From an uncultured Bacilli bacterium (GTDB lineage Bacteria > Bacillota_I > Bacilli_A > RF39 > UBA660), in NCBI GenBank assembly GCA_944332505.1, contig CALVKC010000002.1:144276-208275 (forward strand): 64,000 nt of DNA. The letters are read 5' to 3'. Both the position numbers and the translations under genes were made by a program. This document shows, piece by piece, positions 33,599 through 42,692 of this stretch. Under the pieces are notes generated by a model. That model saw only the letters and a program-made list of their open reading frames with translations, made no database searches and was not told the origin of the DNA. Within the stretch, counting starts at the first letter, position 1; every line of letters starts with the position of its first letter.

Positions 33599-34420
33599 TT
33601 AATTTGCTATAAATCCTGTTGTTGCTAAATATTCTCCTATTTCTAATCTTGCTGATTTTAAATCCAAATCAGTATTAACAACATTTAATATAGACTTTAA
33701 AGTTATTTTTGTTTTCTTTGCTTTAAACTTTTTATCATCTAATTTTTTCCAATCTATTTTATCATTACTATCTAGTGTATCAAGCAATTCAATTAATTTA
33801 CTTCTATCAATTAAATCACTATTTAATAGTATCTTTTTAAATTCTAGTTCAAATGAGTTAATGCCACCAATAATGAAACCTGCTAGTATTAGTATTTCTC
33901 TAACTTCTCTATTCTTAATACTTAATACTGCATTTAAACAATCACTTTCTTCTTTCTCAATATCTTTTGCTACAATAGTATCATATACAGTCTGACTACT
34001 ATTAGAACTAACTGTATCATCTAATGACTGTCCACTCCAATATTTTTGTCTACGCATATTATCTCTACATATACTCATTGCATTAGTAACTAATCCAGCC
34101 TTTAAATGTTTATGATTTTTAAAAGTATTTAATTTAATAGACGTATTAATAAATAATGTTGACGCTAATTCTTCTGGTGTGCATATTTGTGCAAAATTAC
34201 CATTATACATTTGTCTAACAGTTGCACAACACATTTTATAATGTTCAATAGGGGTTAGCCATTCAGGGTAACATTTACCTAAATCTGGATTATCAAATTT
34301 CATTCGTAATTCCTCAACTGTTAATACCATATTATCTTCCTTAACTATTCGTCTAGCTTCTTCCTCTGATAAACCGTATTTCTCTATACAAGTATTTATT
34401 CTGTCTGTTTCTGTAATCAT
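33599..34420 (-). CDS. Divergent sigma-factor-like protein
   Basis: 273 residues. The centre has an ECF-sigma layout: LKAGLVTNAMSICRDNMRRQKYWSGQSLDDTVSSNSSQTVYDTI, where a basic helix is followed by an SLDD linker and then a helical block (LNAVLSIKNREVREILILAGFIIGG) in the place of region 4. Similarity is in pattern only. It lies next to a clear sigma-like gene and downstream of a class I promoter at 34490-34518. Confidence 0.55.
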   Translation of the reverse strand: MITETDRINTCIEKYGLSEEEARRIVKEDNMVLTVEELRMKFDNPDLGKCYPEWLTPIEHYKMCCATVRQMYNGNFAQICTPEELASTLFINTSIKLNTFKNHKHLKAGLVTNAMSICRDNMRRQKYWSGQSLDDTVSSNSSQTVYDTIVAKDIEKEESDCLNAVLSIKNREVREILILAGFIIGGINSFELEFKKILLNSDLIDRSKLIELLDTLDSNDKIDWKKLDDKKFKAKKTKITLKSILNVVNTDLDLKSARLEIGEYLATTGFIAN

Positions 34421-34489
34421 ACCATATACCCCCTATTTAATTTTAAAATTTTATTTATATTTTATTTTAGTTTTTTCACAACTGGTGTT

Positions 34490-34518
34490 AGTATATAATA
34501 AAATTTAAAAATTGTAAA
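34490..34518 (-). promoter_or_regulatory. Sigma-A-type promoter for the sigma-like genes
   Basis: -35 TTTACA at 34513-34518, 17-base spacer, -10 TATACT at 34490-34495. So the two sigma-like genes would be read by the host polymerase early. Confidence 0.7.
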
Positions 34519-34669
34519 TAGCTTATATGGTTTTTAACATAATTCCAAAAATCCAGTATTTTCAATGGTTTCAAAGCATTTTACATAACACAAATTTGCC
34601 CAAAAGTATTGATAAATAAGGATTTTAATTTTTTCAAATTTTTTTCAAATTTTTTAAATTTTTTTAATC
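34519..34669 (-). other. Non-coding stretch with phased A-tracts, possible origin region
   Basis: No gene fits here. Directly after the delta-subunit gene, 34628-34669 carries four A5-A7 tracts spaced about 10-11 bases apart (minus strand pattern AAAAAAATTTAAAAAATTTG and on), which is the arrangement of intrinsically bent DNA. The remaining part is AT-rich without clear hairpins. Bent AT-rich DNA next to replication genes is typical of origins, but this is inference. Confidence 0.35.
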
Positions 34670-35671
34670 TTATACAATATCACTGAAAAAATAATCTATT
34701 ACTTTGTCCTTTTCAATTTGACCTATTTTTATATTTGTATCTATACACGCAACTTTATATGCACACTCTAATAAATATTCATACTCATATGGTATTTGTT
34801 TTTCAAATACTCTTATGTCCTTTATTCTTGACCAAGGTAAACCATATTCATAAGCAATACTACTACCACCCTTTTCTTTTATACTTTTACCATCTTTATC
34901 TTTTACATTTTTATCAAACGCACCATATTTTTTAATTAAAGCAGCAATCAAAAAATCATTAAATATTGCAATAAGTGAACCAAAAAACTTATCTGTATCA
35001 TTTTTAATTACCTGATACCAATATGCAAAATTTTGATTTTGCTGTAATAATATATCAATCATAAATTCACTAACATTGAACTTATCAATTTTTTCCAGAA
35101 GTTGATTTTTTAAATTCAAAATTTCATATGAATTTTGCTCTGAAATTTGTTTAGCATTAGCATAAGTTTTAATCTTATTGCTTTCTAACAATATATTATT
35201 ATAATTATTTTCACAATTATATGCCAAAGATTTAGTATCATCTTCTAGTAATTTTAACTCACTTTTAACAAATTCTTGTGCAATATTATCTTGAACTACT
35301 GGAAAATATGTTATATAACTATCAAACTCTTTAAATAATGTAGAATTTTCTATTGGTTCTTCATACTCAAAGATACAAGTATAATCACGTAAATTATCTA
35401 TAAACTTTTGAATTTCTTTACTAGGTTGTTTTGCAAAATTTTCATCATTATAAACAACAACTAAACTTTTTGTATCTCCAAATAATGACTTTGTTTTACC
35501 TGATATTTTAATACTATTAAAATCATTAATATATTTTGGTTTAGAGGTAAAATATGTACTTATTTTATTTATATAATGCTTTCTAATTCCAAAGTCTTCT
35601 CCATAAAACACATAAAATTTGTTTACTTTATTATCTAATAATTCCTTTTTTAAATCTTCTAATTTTTTCAT
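34670..35671 (-). CDS. Clamp-loader delta subunit-like (HolA family)
   Basis: 333 residues, the size of HolA. The start (KLEDLKKELLDNKVNKFYVFYGEDFGIRKHYINKI) matches the delta pattern 'ylfyGee.yl....i..i', and KSLFGDTKSLVVVY fits the conserved 'lFg..rlvvv' strand. The C-terminus, with YEYLLECAYKVACIDTNIKIGQI, resembles the 'll.l..~D..iK.G' end. Opens the sliding clamp during loading. Its start overlaps the delta'-like gene by 4 bases. Confidence 0.8.
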   Translation of the reverse strand: MKKLEDLKKELLDNKVNKFYVFYGEDFGIRKHYINKISTYFTSKPKYINDFNSIKISGKTKSLFGDTKSLVVVYNDENFAKQPSKEIQKFIDNLRDYTCIFEYEEPIENSTLFKEFDSYITYFPVVQDNIAQEFVKSELKLLEDDTKSLAYNCENNYNNILLESNKIKTYANAKQISEQNSYEILNLKNQLLEKIDKFNVSEFMIDILLQQNQNFAYWYQVIKNDTDKFFGSLIAIFNDFLIAALIKKYGAFDKNVKDKDGKSIKEKGGSSIAYEYGLPWSRIKDIRVFEKQIPYEYEYLLECAYKVACIDTNIKIGQIEKDKVIDYFFSDIV

Positions 35672-36480
35672 TGATTTCCTTTCATCATCTGACTAATTGT
35701 ATATAATACTCTATACAATACAAATCTTCTATTTAAAGTGTAATCTTTTTCTAAACTTTCCTTTGCAGCAATTAATGCGTTTAGAATATCATAATAATCA
35801 TAATAAGGTTTTGTATGAAATTGATATTCTATAATATGAATTAGCATATCTAAAAATAAAATACTAGCGTCTACATTTTCATACTTTATATCAAATTGCA
35901 TTACTGCTGGAATATAATAATCTTCATTAAGATATGTTATCTTATCAAACATTTTATATGCAAAATCTAATAGAGGTATAATAGCCTCATATTTGGAATA
36001 CTTGTCTATTTTTGAAGGTGTATTTAATCCAGCCATATATAACTTTTTTTGTATGTCATAACTCTCATAATACTTTTGCATATAGCTTATCATTTCTTCT
36101 AAACTATATGCACTCATTACCAACTTTCTAGCTCTACTCTCTAATGTTTTTATTTGGGTATTTCCTGTAATAACTATATAATTTCCTACAATAGGTTCTT
36201 CTGTTATTTTTAGAAGTGCATTTTTAGCTTGTATAGACGCCTTATCAAAATCTTTAAAATGGTATATTGTATTAGAATTAGGTGTCATATATTTAATTAA
36301 TTGTCTAACGTCATTTACACCATTTTTCATCTTAACATACTTTAAGTCAAAATGTTCACACATATAAAGTACCATTGTAGTTTTACCTGTATTTCTATCA
36401 CCTTGAATAATAGTAAATGGTGGCATAGTTTCCCAAGAATTGATTAACTCTAAATTATGTTTTTGACCTACAATTTGCAT
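35668..36480 (-). CDS. Clamp-loader delta'-like AAA+ protein (HolB family)
   Basis: 270 residues from ATG 36480 (an earlier in-frame TTG lies within the dnaX end). Walker A-like GDRNTGKTTMV near residue 30, then FKDFDKASIQAKNALLKITEEP and ITGNTQIKTLESRARKL, equivalents of sensor 1 and the arginine-finger SRC region (here ESR). It acts with DnaX and delta to load the clamp. Overlaps dnaX by 13 bases. Confidence 0.85.
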   Translation of the reverse strand: MQIVGQKHNLELINSWETMPPFTIIQGDRNTGKTTMVLYMCEHFDLKYVKMKNGVNDVRQLIKYMTPNSNTIYHFKDFDKASIQAKNALLKITEEPIVGNYIVITGNTQIKTLESRARKLVMSAYSLEEMISYMQKYYESYDIQKKLYMAGLNTPSKIDKYSKYEAIIPLLDFAYKMFDKITYLNEDYYIPAVMQFDIKYENVDASILFLDMLIHIIEYQFHTKPYYDYYDILNALIAAKESLEKDYTLNRRFVLYRVLYTISQMMKGNQ

Positions 36481-37517
36481 ACTTTTACTAACCAACTTTC
36501 TATAATTATTTTTAAATCTTCTGAACTATAATTGGTTCTTATTACTAACAAACTATCTAATAAATAATTCATTTTTTCATAATATTGTTTAACCTGATTT
36601 AACCAATTTAATGTATTATCTGATAAAATAGTTATATCAGGTACATTTGTTATTAAATATTTTGAGCAATTTTGTATAAATTCAATATATAGTTTTAAAA
36701 ATAATGAAATATCAATACCACTCATATAAATATCATTAAAATACAGTATGGCTGATTTTGTATCTTTATTTAATATATATTGAGTAAGTTGTAACATTGC
36801 TTCTTCTGTAACACCACCACTTGTTACCTTTATTACATTTTCAACTGTTAAATTATCATTATAATCCAAACATTTTTCTAATGTTGTAATACTATCTCTC
36901 ATACCACCTTTTGCTAATCTTGCAATATATTTTAATGCGTCATCTTGATATAATATTTTTTGAAATCCAGTATTTTTTATAGCCTCATTATTCTCATTTT
37001 CAATTATATATTTTAATCTATTATATATTCCTTCCACACTTATTCTTTGAAAATTAAATCTTTGCACACGTGATAATACTGTTTGAATTATTTTTTGTGG
37101 GTCAGTAGTACAAAATAGAAATATAACATATGCTGGTGGTTCTTCTAATATTTTTAATAGTGAGTTCCAGGCTTGTACTGTCAACATATGACATTCATCC
37201 AGCACAAAAATCTTATACTTACTCTCTATTGGTTTTGTTTTACACTCCTCTATAATCATACGCATATCATCAACACCATTATTACTAGCACAATCTAGTT
37301 CTATTGGTTTACCCCTATGCTCATTCATCATATTTGCAATAATTCTGGCACTGGTCGTTTTACCTGTGCCCGCTCCTCCACAGAATAAATATGCGTGTTT
37401 TAAATTATTATTTTTCATTTGATTTAATAATATAGTTTTTATACTATCTTGTTCTACAACGTCATCAAATGTCTTTGGTCTATATTTATTTGCAAGTGAC
37501 ACCTTTTTCTCTACCAT
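36468..37517 (-). CDS. dnaX: Clamp-loader gamma/tau subunit DnaX
   Basis: 349 residues, the short gamma-type length. LANKYRPKTFDDVVEQ, GGAGTGKTTSARIIA (Walker A at 47-55), VLDECHMLTVQAWNSLLKILEEPP (Walker B) and TTDPQKIIQTVLSRVQRF (sensor/SRC) are all present. The usual four-cysteine zinc module is absent. It is a bacterial-type, not T4-type, clamp loader. Forms a three-gene loader operon with the delta' and delta genes. Confidence 0.93.
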   Translation of the reverse strand: MVEKKVSLANKYRPKTFDDVVEQDSIKTILLNQMKNNNLKHAYLFCGGAGTGKTTSARIIANMMNEHRGKPIELDCASNNGVDDMRMIIEECKTKPIESKYKIFVLDECHMLTVQAWNSLLKILEEPPAYVIFLFCTTDPQKIIQTVLSRVQRFNFQRISVEGIYNRLKYIIENENNEAIKNTGFQKILYQDDALKYIARLAKGGMRDSITTLEKCLDYNDNLTVENVIKVTSGGVTEEAMLQLTQYILNKDTKSAILYFNDIYMSGIDISLFLKLYIEFIQNCSKYLITNVPDITILSDNTLNWLNQVKQYYEKMNYLLDSLLVIRTNYSSEDLKIIIESWLVKVCKL

Positions 37518-37528
37518 TTTTACAACTC

Positions 37529-37858
37529 CTATTCCATATCTAGCATATCAATTATATTTTTAAATGTTTGTTCATCTAAAATATAATATCTATCTTTTTC
37601 ATCTCCAAAATCAAAACACAATGAACTATACATTTTACTTGTGGCATATTGTTCTTCTTTTAATTTTATTAACCAATCTTTTTTAATAGAAAAAGACTTT
37701 TTTGGTTGCATACAAGTTTTTGCTTCAATTAACCAATTACCTGCAACTATATCTCCCTTATCAAACTTTGTAGCACCACTATTAGGTGTTCTTTTACCAC
37801 CTATTATTTTTGCAATATTCTTTTCTTGTTTAGAACTTACACCTCTTGTAGTTTGCAT
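37529..37858 (-). CDS. PD-(D/E)XK nuclease, resolvase-like
   Basis: 109 residues. RGVSSKQEKNIAKIIGGKRTPNSGATKFDKGDIVAGNWLIEAKTCMQPKKSFSI holds a compact nuclease core: the D of KGDI and E-A-K of LIEAKT make the catalytic set. Small phage nucleases of this type are thought to resolve Holliday junctions or other branched DNA. It lies between recA and the clamp-loader genes. Confidence 0.75.
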   Translation of the reverse strand: MQTTRGVSSKQEKNIAKIIGGKRTPNSGATKFDKGDIVAGNWLIEAKTCMQPKKSFSIKKDWLIKLKEEQYATSKMYSSLCFDFGDEKDRYYILDEQTFKNIIDMLDME

Positions 37859-37870
37859 ATCTACTACCCC

Positions 37871-38197
37871 CTAGTTACTTGATTTACTTTTATTCCACAC
37901 AATATCAACACCATTCATTGTATCTAAATTTCTAATATAAGTAGTAAAATGTTCTTCATCTAACTCACTAACATAATCATTATCATTGATTTCAATTCCA
38001 GCTAATTTCATTCTCCCCACATATGCTGTTCCAAATTTCTGAATTTCAGGTAAGGATTGAATATGCTGTGATAATAAATAAGTTATTCTTTCTGGTAATT
38101 CAACTATATCTTCATCTTTTTCTAATACCCACTCTATCATTTCTGCATTAAATAATTCTCCATTTTTAGCTCTATATAATTCATATTTTATATACAT
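37871..38197 (-). CDS. Protein of unknown function
   Basis: 108 residues, acidic, alpha/beta. No motif recognised. First gene after the promoter candidate at 38226, and cotranscribed with the nuclease and clamp-loader genes. Confidence 0.65.
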   Translation of the reverse strand: MYIKYELYRAKNGELFNAEMIEWVLEKDEDIVELPERITYLLSQHIQSLPEIQKFGTAYVGRMKLAGIEINDNDYVSELDEEHFTTYIRNLDTMNGVDIVWNKSKSSN

Positions 38198-38225
38198 TTA
38201 TCGTCACTCCTTTTCCCTATACTAT

Positions 38226-38238
38226 ATTATATCACCTA
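38226..38238 (-). promoter_or_regulatory. AGGTGATATAAT extended -10 promoter
   Basis: Minus strand TTAGGTGATATAAT, -10 TATAAT at 38226-38231 with TG one base before. No good -35. It follows the recA terminator hairpins and would start the nuclease/clamp-loader operon. Confidence 0.55.
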
Positions 38239-38242
38239 AATT

Positions 38243-38299
38243 AAAAATAGCCACATATTAGTGACTATTTATTATTTTAAAGTGCAGAATTTGCACTTT
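38243..38299 (-). terminator. Two hairpins after recA
   Basis: First hairpin AAAGTGCA-GAATT loop-TGCACTTT (38279-38299) begins within the recA stop; the second, AAATAGTCAC/GTGGCTATTT with one mismatch (38245-38270), is followed by TTAATTT. The second is the likely terminator; the first may protect the 3' end. Confidence 0.6.
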
Positions 38300-39410
38300 A
38301 ATCTTCTTTACTATTTGCTACTTGTTGATTAGCCTGTGCTAATGTCTCCTCGTCAACAATTTCACTTACTTCCTTACCATCTATAATTGTGTCTATTAAT
38401 TGTAACCAATCTGTATGTTCCTCTAATAATTTCCTAAGTGCAACTTTTCCTTGTATTTTTGTATCATTTAATAATTCACCTGTTTGTGGGTCTACTATAT
38501 CAAAATAAGCACCCCTTTGATTAATCACACCCACTTGTAACCCAACTTCTATATAATCATTTAATAAATCAGGACCTGATACATATTTAATTGTATAATA
38601 ACCTACACGTCTAGTGCTAGGGAATACTTTTGATTTTAATACAACCACATTAACTAAATTTCCAGCTGGATTTTCAGCATTACTTGTAAGTTCTTTATTA
38701 TTATCATCTATAAATTTTCCCTTTCTAAACTCTAATCTTACAGAACAAGCGTGTTTAAAACCTCTACCACCTGGTGTTGTTGTACCACCAAACATACTAT
38801 TCAAATTATCTCTTACTTGATTAATACAAATAACCATAGAATTATTTTCAACTAAATATCTCTTTACTTGATTTGTGAAATTTTGTAAAGGTAATGCTAT
38901 ACCACCATAAATTTTATCTCCAACACTTCTATCTGCTAATTGGTCAGCAGGCATTGCAGCAATACTATCTAATACTGCTAAACCTACTTCTGGTGATTTC
39001 ATTGTTTCTAAAAGAGCATTTAGAACTTCACTAGCTGGCCAACCAGCCATTTTTAATCTTATTATTTTACTAGTATCAACACCAAATTTATTAGCCCAAG
39101 CATAATCAAATGTACCTTCAACGTCCATAAACACAACTTTACGTTCTTCTACACCATTTTCTTCTGCTTCTAATTTGAATTTATGTTGTGCATTTTTAAT
39201 TATATCAAATGCAGTACTAGTTTTACCACTACCTTCTGGACCACTAAATTCCATTACGTGCCCTAATGGTAAACCACCAAATGTCATATAGTTTAATCTA
39301 GGTGAACTAAATGGTATTCTATCATAGTCATTTTTCTCAACACCAGTTTCTACCACACTATCTCCATATTTTTTTGTTATTCCCTGTAAAATTACGTCTA
39401 ACTGTGACAT
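38298..39410 (-). CDS. recA: RecA-type recombinase
   Basis: 370 residues from ATG 39410 (AAAGGAG site just before; an earlier in-frame ATG at 39467 would include that site). GPEGSGKT at 57-64 (Walker A), VVFMDVEGTFDYAWANKFGVDTSKI, LAVLDSIAAM (Walker B), ICINQVRDN, and GGRGFKHACSVRL fit RecA/UvsX. It drives strand exchange for recombination-dependent replication and repair. Two nuclease genes and the clamp genes lie around it. Confidence 0.95.
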   Translation of the reverse strand: MSQLDVILQGITKKYGDSVVETGVEKNDYDRIPFSSPRLNYMTFGGLPLGHVMEFSGPEGSGKTSTAFDIIKNAQHKFKLEAEENGVEERKVVFMDVEGTFDYAWANKFGVDTSKIIRLKMAGWPASEVLNALLETMKSPEVGLAVLDSIAAMPADQLADRSVGDKIYGGIALPLQNFTNQVKRYLVENNSMVICINQVRDNLNSMFGGTTTPGGRGFKHACSVRLEFRKGKFIDDNNKELTSNAENPAGNLVNVVVLKSKVFPSTRRVGYYTIKYVSGPDLLNDYIEVGLQVGVINQRGAYFDIVDPQTGELLNDTKIQGKVALRKLLEEHTDWLQLIDTIIDGKEVSEIVDEETLAQANQQVANSKED

Positions 39411-39472
39411 TTTATTACTCCTTTCTACCATACATTGAATGGGTCTTACAAAATATAGCTTTCTCAAATTAT

Positions 39473-39973
39473 TTAAAATCTAGCACTAAATTTACCAAAA
39501 TCATAACGTTGTTGTCTTGACGCTTGTACTTTTTTTACTGCATTTAATGTTTCTTTTGCCATATCAACTTTCTGTTTAATAATCTTATATGACCTATCAT
39601 ATATAAAACTATCTAATTTATTCTCTAATGAATTAAGTTCTGCAACAGAAGTTTTGTCAGCAATAGTACCTCTTGCTACTTTATATGCTTCATTGTATGC
39701 TTCTTTATATATTTGACTTGCTAAATCTGATTGTAACCCTACAACTTCTTGGTCATCAGTAATTTCGTATAATAATATTGGCAACTGCAACATAATGTCA
39801 TCTATCTCTAAATCAGTTAATTGGTCAGTATCATCTTTTAATAATTCTCTTATCTTAAATATAACTTTATCTAATTCACCAGTATGATTAGTAACTATAT
39901 TATTAACAGCAGTAACTAATGGGTCACTTTTTTTATCTACTCTCTCTATATGACCATTTTCTTTTATCTCCAT
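39473..39973 (-). CDS. Protein of unknown function next to recA
   Basis: 166 residues, mostly helical with coiled-coil parts (YKEAYNEAYKVARGTIADKTSVAELNSLENKL). No known domain. Lies directly upstream of recA in the same operon, so a recombination accessory role is possible but unsupported by motifs. Confidence 0.7.
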   Translation of the reverse strand: MEIKENGHIERVDKKSDPLVTAVNNIVTNHTGELDKVIFKIRELLKDDTDQLTDLEIDDIMLQLPILLYEITDDQEVVGLQSDLASQIYKEAYNEAYKVARGTIADKTSVAELNSLENKLDSFIYDRSYKIIKQKVDMAKETLNAVKKVQASRQQRYDFGKFSARF

Positions 39974-39987
39974 TAATATTCTCCTAT

Positions 39988-40344
39988 CTATAAATCATTA
40001 TGTTTTTCTAACCAAAATCTATAAATTTCAACCCAATCTTCAAATAACATTGTTGCTTTCCAAGGCTTTCTATTTTTTCTATGAAATACTACGGGTATTC
40101 TTTTCTCTTTTTTTGTCTTTAAATCTCTTATAGCTTGTTCTAATGCTTCATCTATATTTAATTTCTCTACTCGCTTAACTTCTATGTGTATGCCTGGTAA
40201 ACCTTCACAGTCAGCCAATGACTGTTCCAACTTTCCATTTGTTTGTGCAGTTCTATGAACTTTATTAAATCCATATTTCTCACACTCGTGTGCAAATTCT
40301 AATTCTCCAACTTTACCCTTTTTCTTACTATTTATTCTACCCAT
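39988..40344 (-). CDS. PD-(D/E)XK nuclease, Holliday-junction-resolvase-like
   Basis: 118 residues. KKKGKVGELEFAHECEKYGF, then ADCEGLPGIHIEVKRVE, then IPVVFHRKNRKPWKATM. E (GELEF), D (SLADCEG) and E-V-K form the nuclease core typical of small phage resolvase-like proteins. Second such enzyme in this region; upstream of recA. Confidence 0.8.
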   Translation of the reverse strand: MGRINSKKKGKVGELEFAHECEKYGFNKVHRTAQTNGKLEQSLADCEGLPGIHIEVKRVEKLNIDEALEQAIRDLKTKKEKRIPVVFHRKNRKPWKATMLFEDWVEIYRFWLEKHNDL

Positions 40345-40364
40345 AGTATCTCACACCACCTTTA

Positions 40365-41777
40365 TTATTGATTATCTCCGGCTTCTCCCATAATCCACTT
40401 ATATTCATCAGCAATTATTCCTAAAACACCGTCATATCTTTCATCAAATGCTATTGCTATTTTATCAGATTTTATTGAACTTAAAATAGTTTCAAATCTA
40501 GTTAATGGTAGTTGAATATTACCTGAATATGTTGTATCATTACTTTCTACTAAAAGATTTTCTTTAATATCTGGTCTTTCTAGTGTCATCTTTATTGAAT
40601 TACCAGCAATATCAAAATTAACAAAATCTTGTTTAGCATTTTGATTAAATAATCTTAATCTCTTAATAGCAAATGTTAATTTCTTTGTTGAAATTACAAT
40701 AGTATGTGCAAATTGTGCGTTCCAGAAGTTAGTACATATTTCCTCATCAATAGGTGAATTTGGGTTTACATTACCACATATAGTTAATTTACTGTCAGAT
40801 AATGTAATAGCTCTTATATCATTATTACTATCTGTTGTAAATCCAATTCTAAATTTATCTTTATTAAAATTCAATTTTGATATTAAATCACATAATTCAT
40901 CTCCAATAAAGAATTTTTGTGTTTTTAATATTGCTTGATTATCTTGAACATATATAATGTGTCTATCTGATGATAATACTAAATTAGAAAAATATGTTCC
41001 AGAAAATGCTTCATCTAATTTTGGTATATCTCTAACTGGTTTAGATTGATTAATATTTTCAACTAATTTTTCTAAATCTAATTCAATCATATCTTCATAT
41101 TTCATTGCAAATGTTAAATTTAATTCAATAGGTTCTTGTGTTTGCAAATCTACTCTTTCTGCTAAAATAAACTCACTACCCTCTGGCATTGTAACTACTA
41201 AATCCTTATTAACTTTATTTAACTTAATAGTTTCACAGTCTAAATTATTTAACAAATCACCAAATTTTTGTATATCAACAGTTGCTTTAAATGATTTATT
41301 ATACTTAACATTTGTATCAACACACTCGTAATCTATATTACCATTACTTGCATTTACTTTAATACCAAAATCACCTAATTCTATACCAATAACTTGTGAT
41401 ACAGTTCTAATTACATTATAATCACCAACTTTTCTAGCATTTGATACAAGATTTTTTAATATTGATACTGGAACTATTGTATCTTCATATACAATAGGTT
41501 GATTATTATTTGTAACTTCTGTTGTTGTACTTGTTACTGTTGTATTTTGAGTATTTGTCATATCAATACTCATATTTGCATTATCTAAATTACCTATAAC
41601 TTGTGAGTGCATATTTTGTACCACACCAACTGGTTGACTTTTTCTTTGTATTGTTATATTTTCATTTGTGCCAGTTGTACTTGTTTGATATACAGGTGCA
41701 ACTACTGGTTCAGCATTTACATTACCACCAGTTACTACATTTCCTAAGTTCATACTTTCATTAAAATTGTTTTCCAT
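40365..41777 (-). CDS. Probable sliding clamp (beta-clamp-like) with Asn/Thr-rich N-terminus
   Basis: 470 residues. The first ~100 residues are Asn/Thr/Val low complexity. Then VSILKNLVSNARKVG...VSQVIGIELGDFGIKVNASNG and the last 100 residues (FDIAGNSIKMTLERPDIKENLLVE..., PLTRFETILSSIKSDKIAIAFDERYDGVLGI) carry the beta-clamp pattern of repeated strand-helix units. Since the genome has a DnaX-type loader and a family A polymerase, a clamp is expected. The assignment rests on pattern and context, not strict identity. The N-terminal tail is unusual for the family. Confidence 0.65.
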   Translation of the reverse strand: MENNFNESMNLGNVVTGGNVNAEPVVAPVYQTSTTGTNENITIQRKSQPVGVVQNMHSQVIGNLDNANMSIDMTNTQNTTVTSTTTEVTNNNQPIVYEDTIVPVSILKNLVSNARKVGDYNVIRTVSQVIGIELGDFGIKVNASNGNIDYECVDTNVKYNKSFKATVDIQKFGDLLNNLDCETIKLNKVNKDLVVTMPEGSEFILAERVDLQTQEPIELNLTFAMKYEDMIELDLEKLVENINQSKPVRDIPKLDEAFSGTYFSNLVLSSDRHIIYVQDNQAILKTQKFFIGDELCDLISKLNFNKDKFRIGFTTDSNNDIRAITLSDSKLTICGNVNPNSPIDEEICTNFWNAQFAHTIVISTKKLTFAIKRLRLFNQNAKQDFVNFDIAGNSIKMTLERPDIKENLLVESNDTTYSGNIQLPLTRFETILSSIKSDKIAIAFDERYDGVLGIIADEYKWIMGEAGDNQ

Positions 41778-41782
41778 AAAAA

Positions 41783-42088
41783 TTATTCCTCCTTTATTTT
41801 TCCCTTTATTTTAAGAGCATATGCTCTGGGATTAACTTTTTCAGGTAATCTTTTAGACCCTGTAAGTTCATACTTAAATTTTTTTAATTCTTGTATCATT
41901 ATTATACTATCACCTAAACTCATATTTTTTAAATGACATTTATCTTCTGAAACATTTAAACGTCTACTTATAATACCTAATAACTCTAATCTTGTTACTC
42001 CTAACCATTTCATTAAGAATATTCGGTATCTTGAAATTATAGGTAATAAAAAGTCTCGTTTTTCATCATCACTTTTAAACTCTTTCAT
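41783..42088 (-). CDS. Protein of unknown function (DUF3268-like helical domain)
   Basis: 101 residues. YRIFLMKWLGVTRLELLGIISRRLNVSEDKCHLKNMSLGDSIIMIQELKKF resembles the N-terminal part of the next protein (YLDAIWGE...YRLLSNRMNLSVDDTHVSKFNREQCKQAIKIL), a helical fold found in phage zinc-finger DUF3268-type proteins. Two adjacent genes thus share a domain. 2 bases between them. Confidence 0.65.
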   Translation of the reverse strand: MKEFKSDDEKRDFLLPIISRYRIFLMKWLGVTRLELLGIISRRLNVSEDKCHLKNMSLGDSIIMIQELKKFKYELTGSKRLPEKVNPRAYALKIKGKIKEE

Positions 42089-42090
42089 TG

Positions 42091-42678
42091 TTATTCCACC
42101 ATTTCTTCAAATGTTGCTTCTTCTTGTTTATCGTTTCTTATAGTTACCTTATAACAAGGTATTACCTGTTCATAAATAAATTTTGCTAATCTTTCTAATG
42201 TTGGCTGACAATTTAATATATCATTTAAACATTGATTATCTAAAATATTTCTTAATGCTTTTTCCATATTTGGCATATCTATAACACAACCATCAGCATT
42301 TAATGACTTACTTTTACAATATACTGTAATTTGTATATAAAAATATTTTTCTACTATTTTAGTTGCATTATTAAATCTAACCATTACAGTTGTTGAAAAT
42401 GTTTTATTGCAATAATACATTTGAACTTTTCCTTTCTTATATGTTAAATCTTGACCAAATAATTGTATATACATAGGTCTTAATATCTTTATAGCTTGTT
42501 TACACTGTTCTCTATTAAATTTTGAAACGTGTGTATCATCTACACTTAAATTCATTCTATTAGATAATAAACGATACATAGTTGTTCTTGCCTTTCGTTT
42601 ATTAGAAGCCTCACCCCATATTGCGTCTAAATATCTATGAACAGTATGCCTATAATGTTGTAAATTTTTATAGGCCAT
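42091..42678 (-). CDS. Helical domain fused to a QueD/PTPS-like domain lacking zinc histidines
   Basis: 195 residues. Residues 1-75 form a DUF3268-like helical domain. Residues about 85-190 match 6-pyruvoyl-tetrahydropterin synthase/QueD in layout: FYIQITVYCKSKSLNADGCVIDMPNMEKALRNIL, then CLNDIL and QPTLERLAKFIYEQV. In QueD the HxH of the zinc site sits where this protein has KYFYIQI, and the first His is also missing, so catalysis is unlikely. QueD makes 7-deazaguanine precursors used in tRNA and phage DNA; here a binding role is more likely. Confidence 0.55.
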   Translation of the reverse strand: MAYKNLQHYRHTVHRYLDAIWGEASNKRKARTTMYRLLSNRMNLSVDDTHVSKFNREQCKQAIKILRPMYIQLFGQDLTYKKGKVQMYYCNKTFSTTVMVRFNNATKIVEKYFYIQITVYCKSKSLNADGCVIDMPNMEKALRNILDNQCLNDILNCQPTLERLAKFIYEQVIPCYKVTIRNDKQEEATFEEMVE

Positions 42679-42692
42679 AACATATTCACTCC

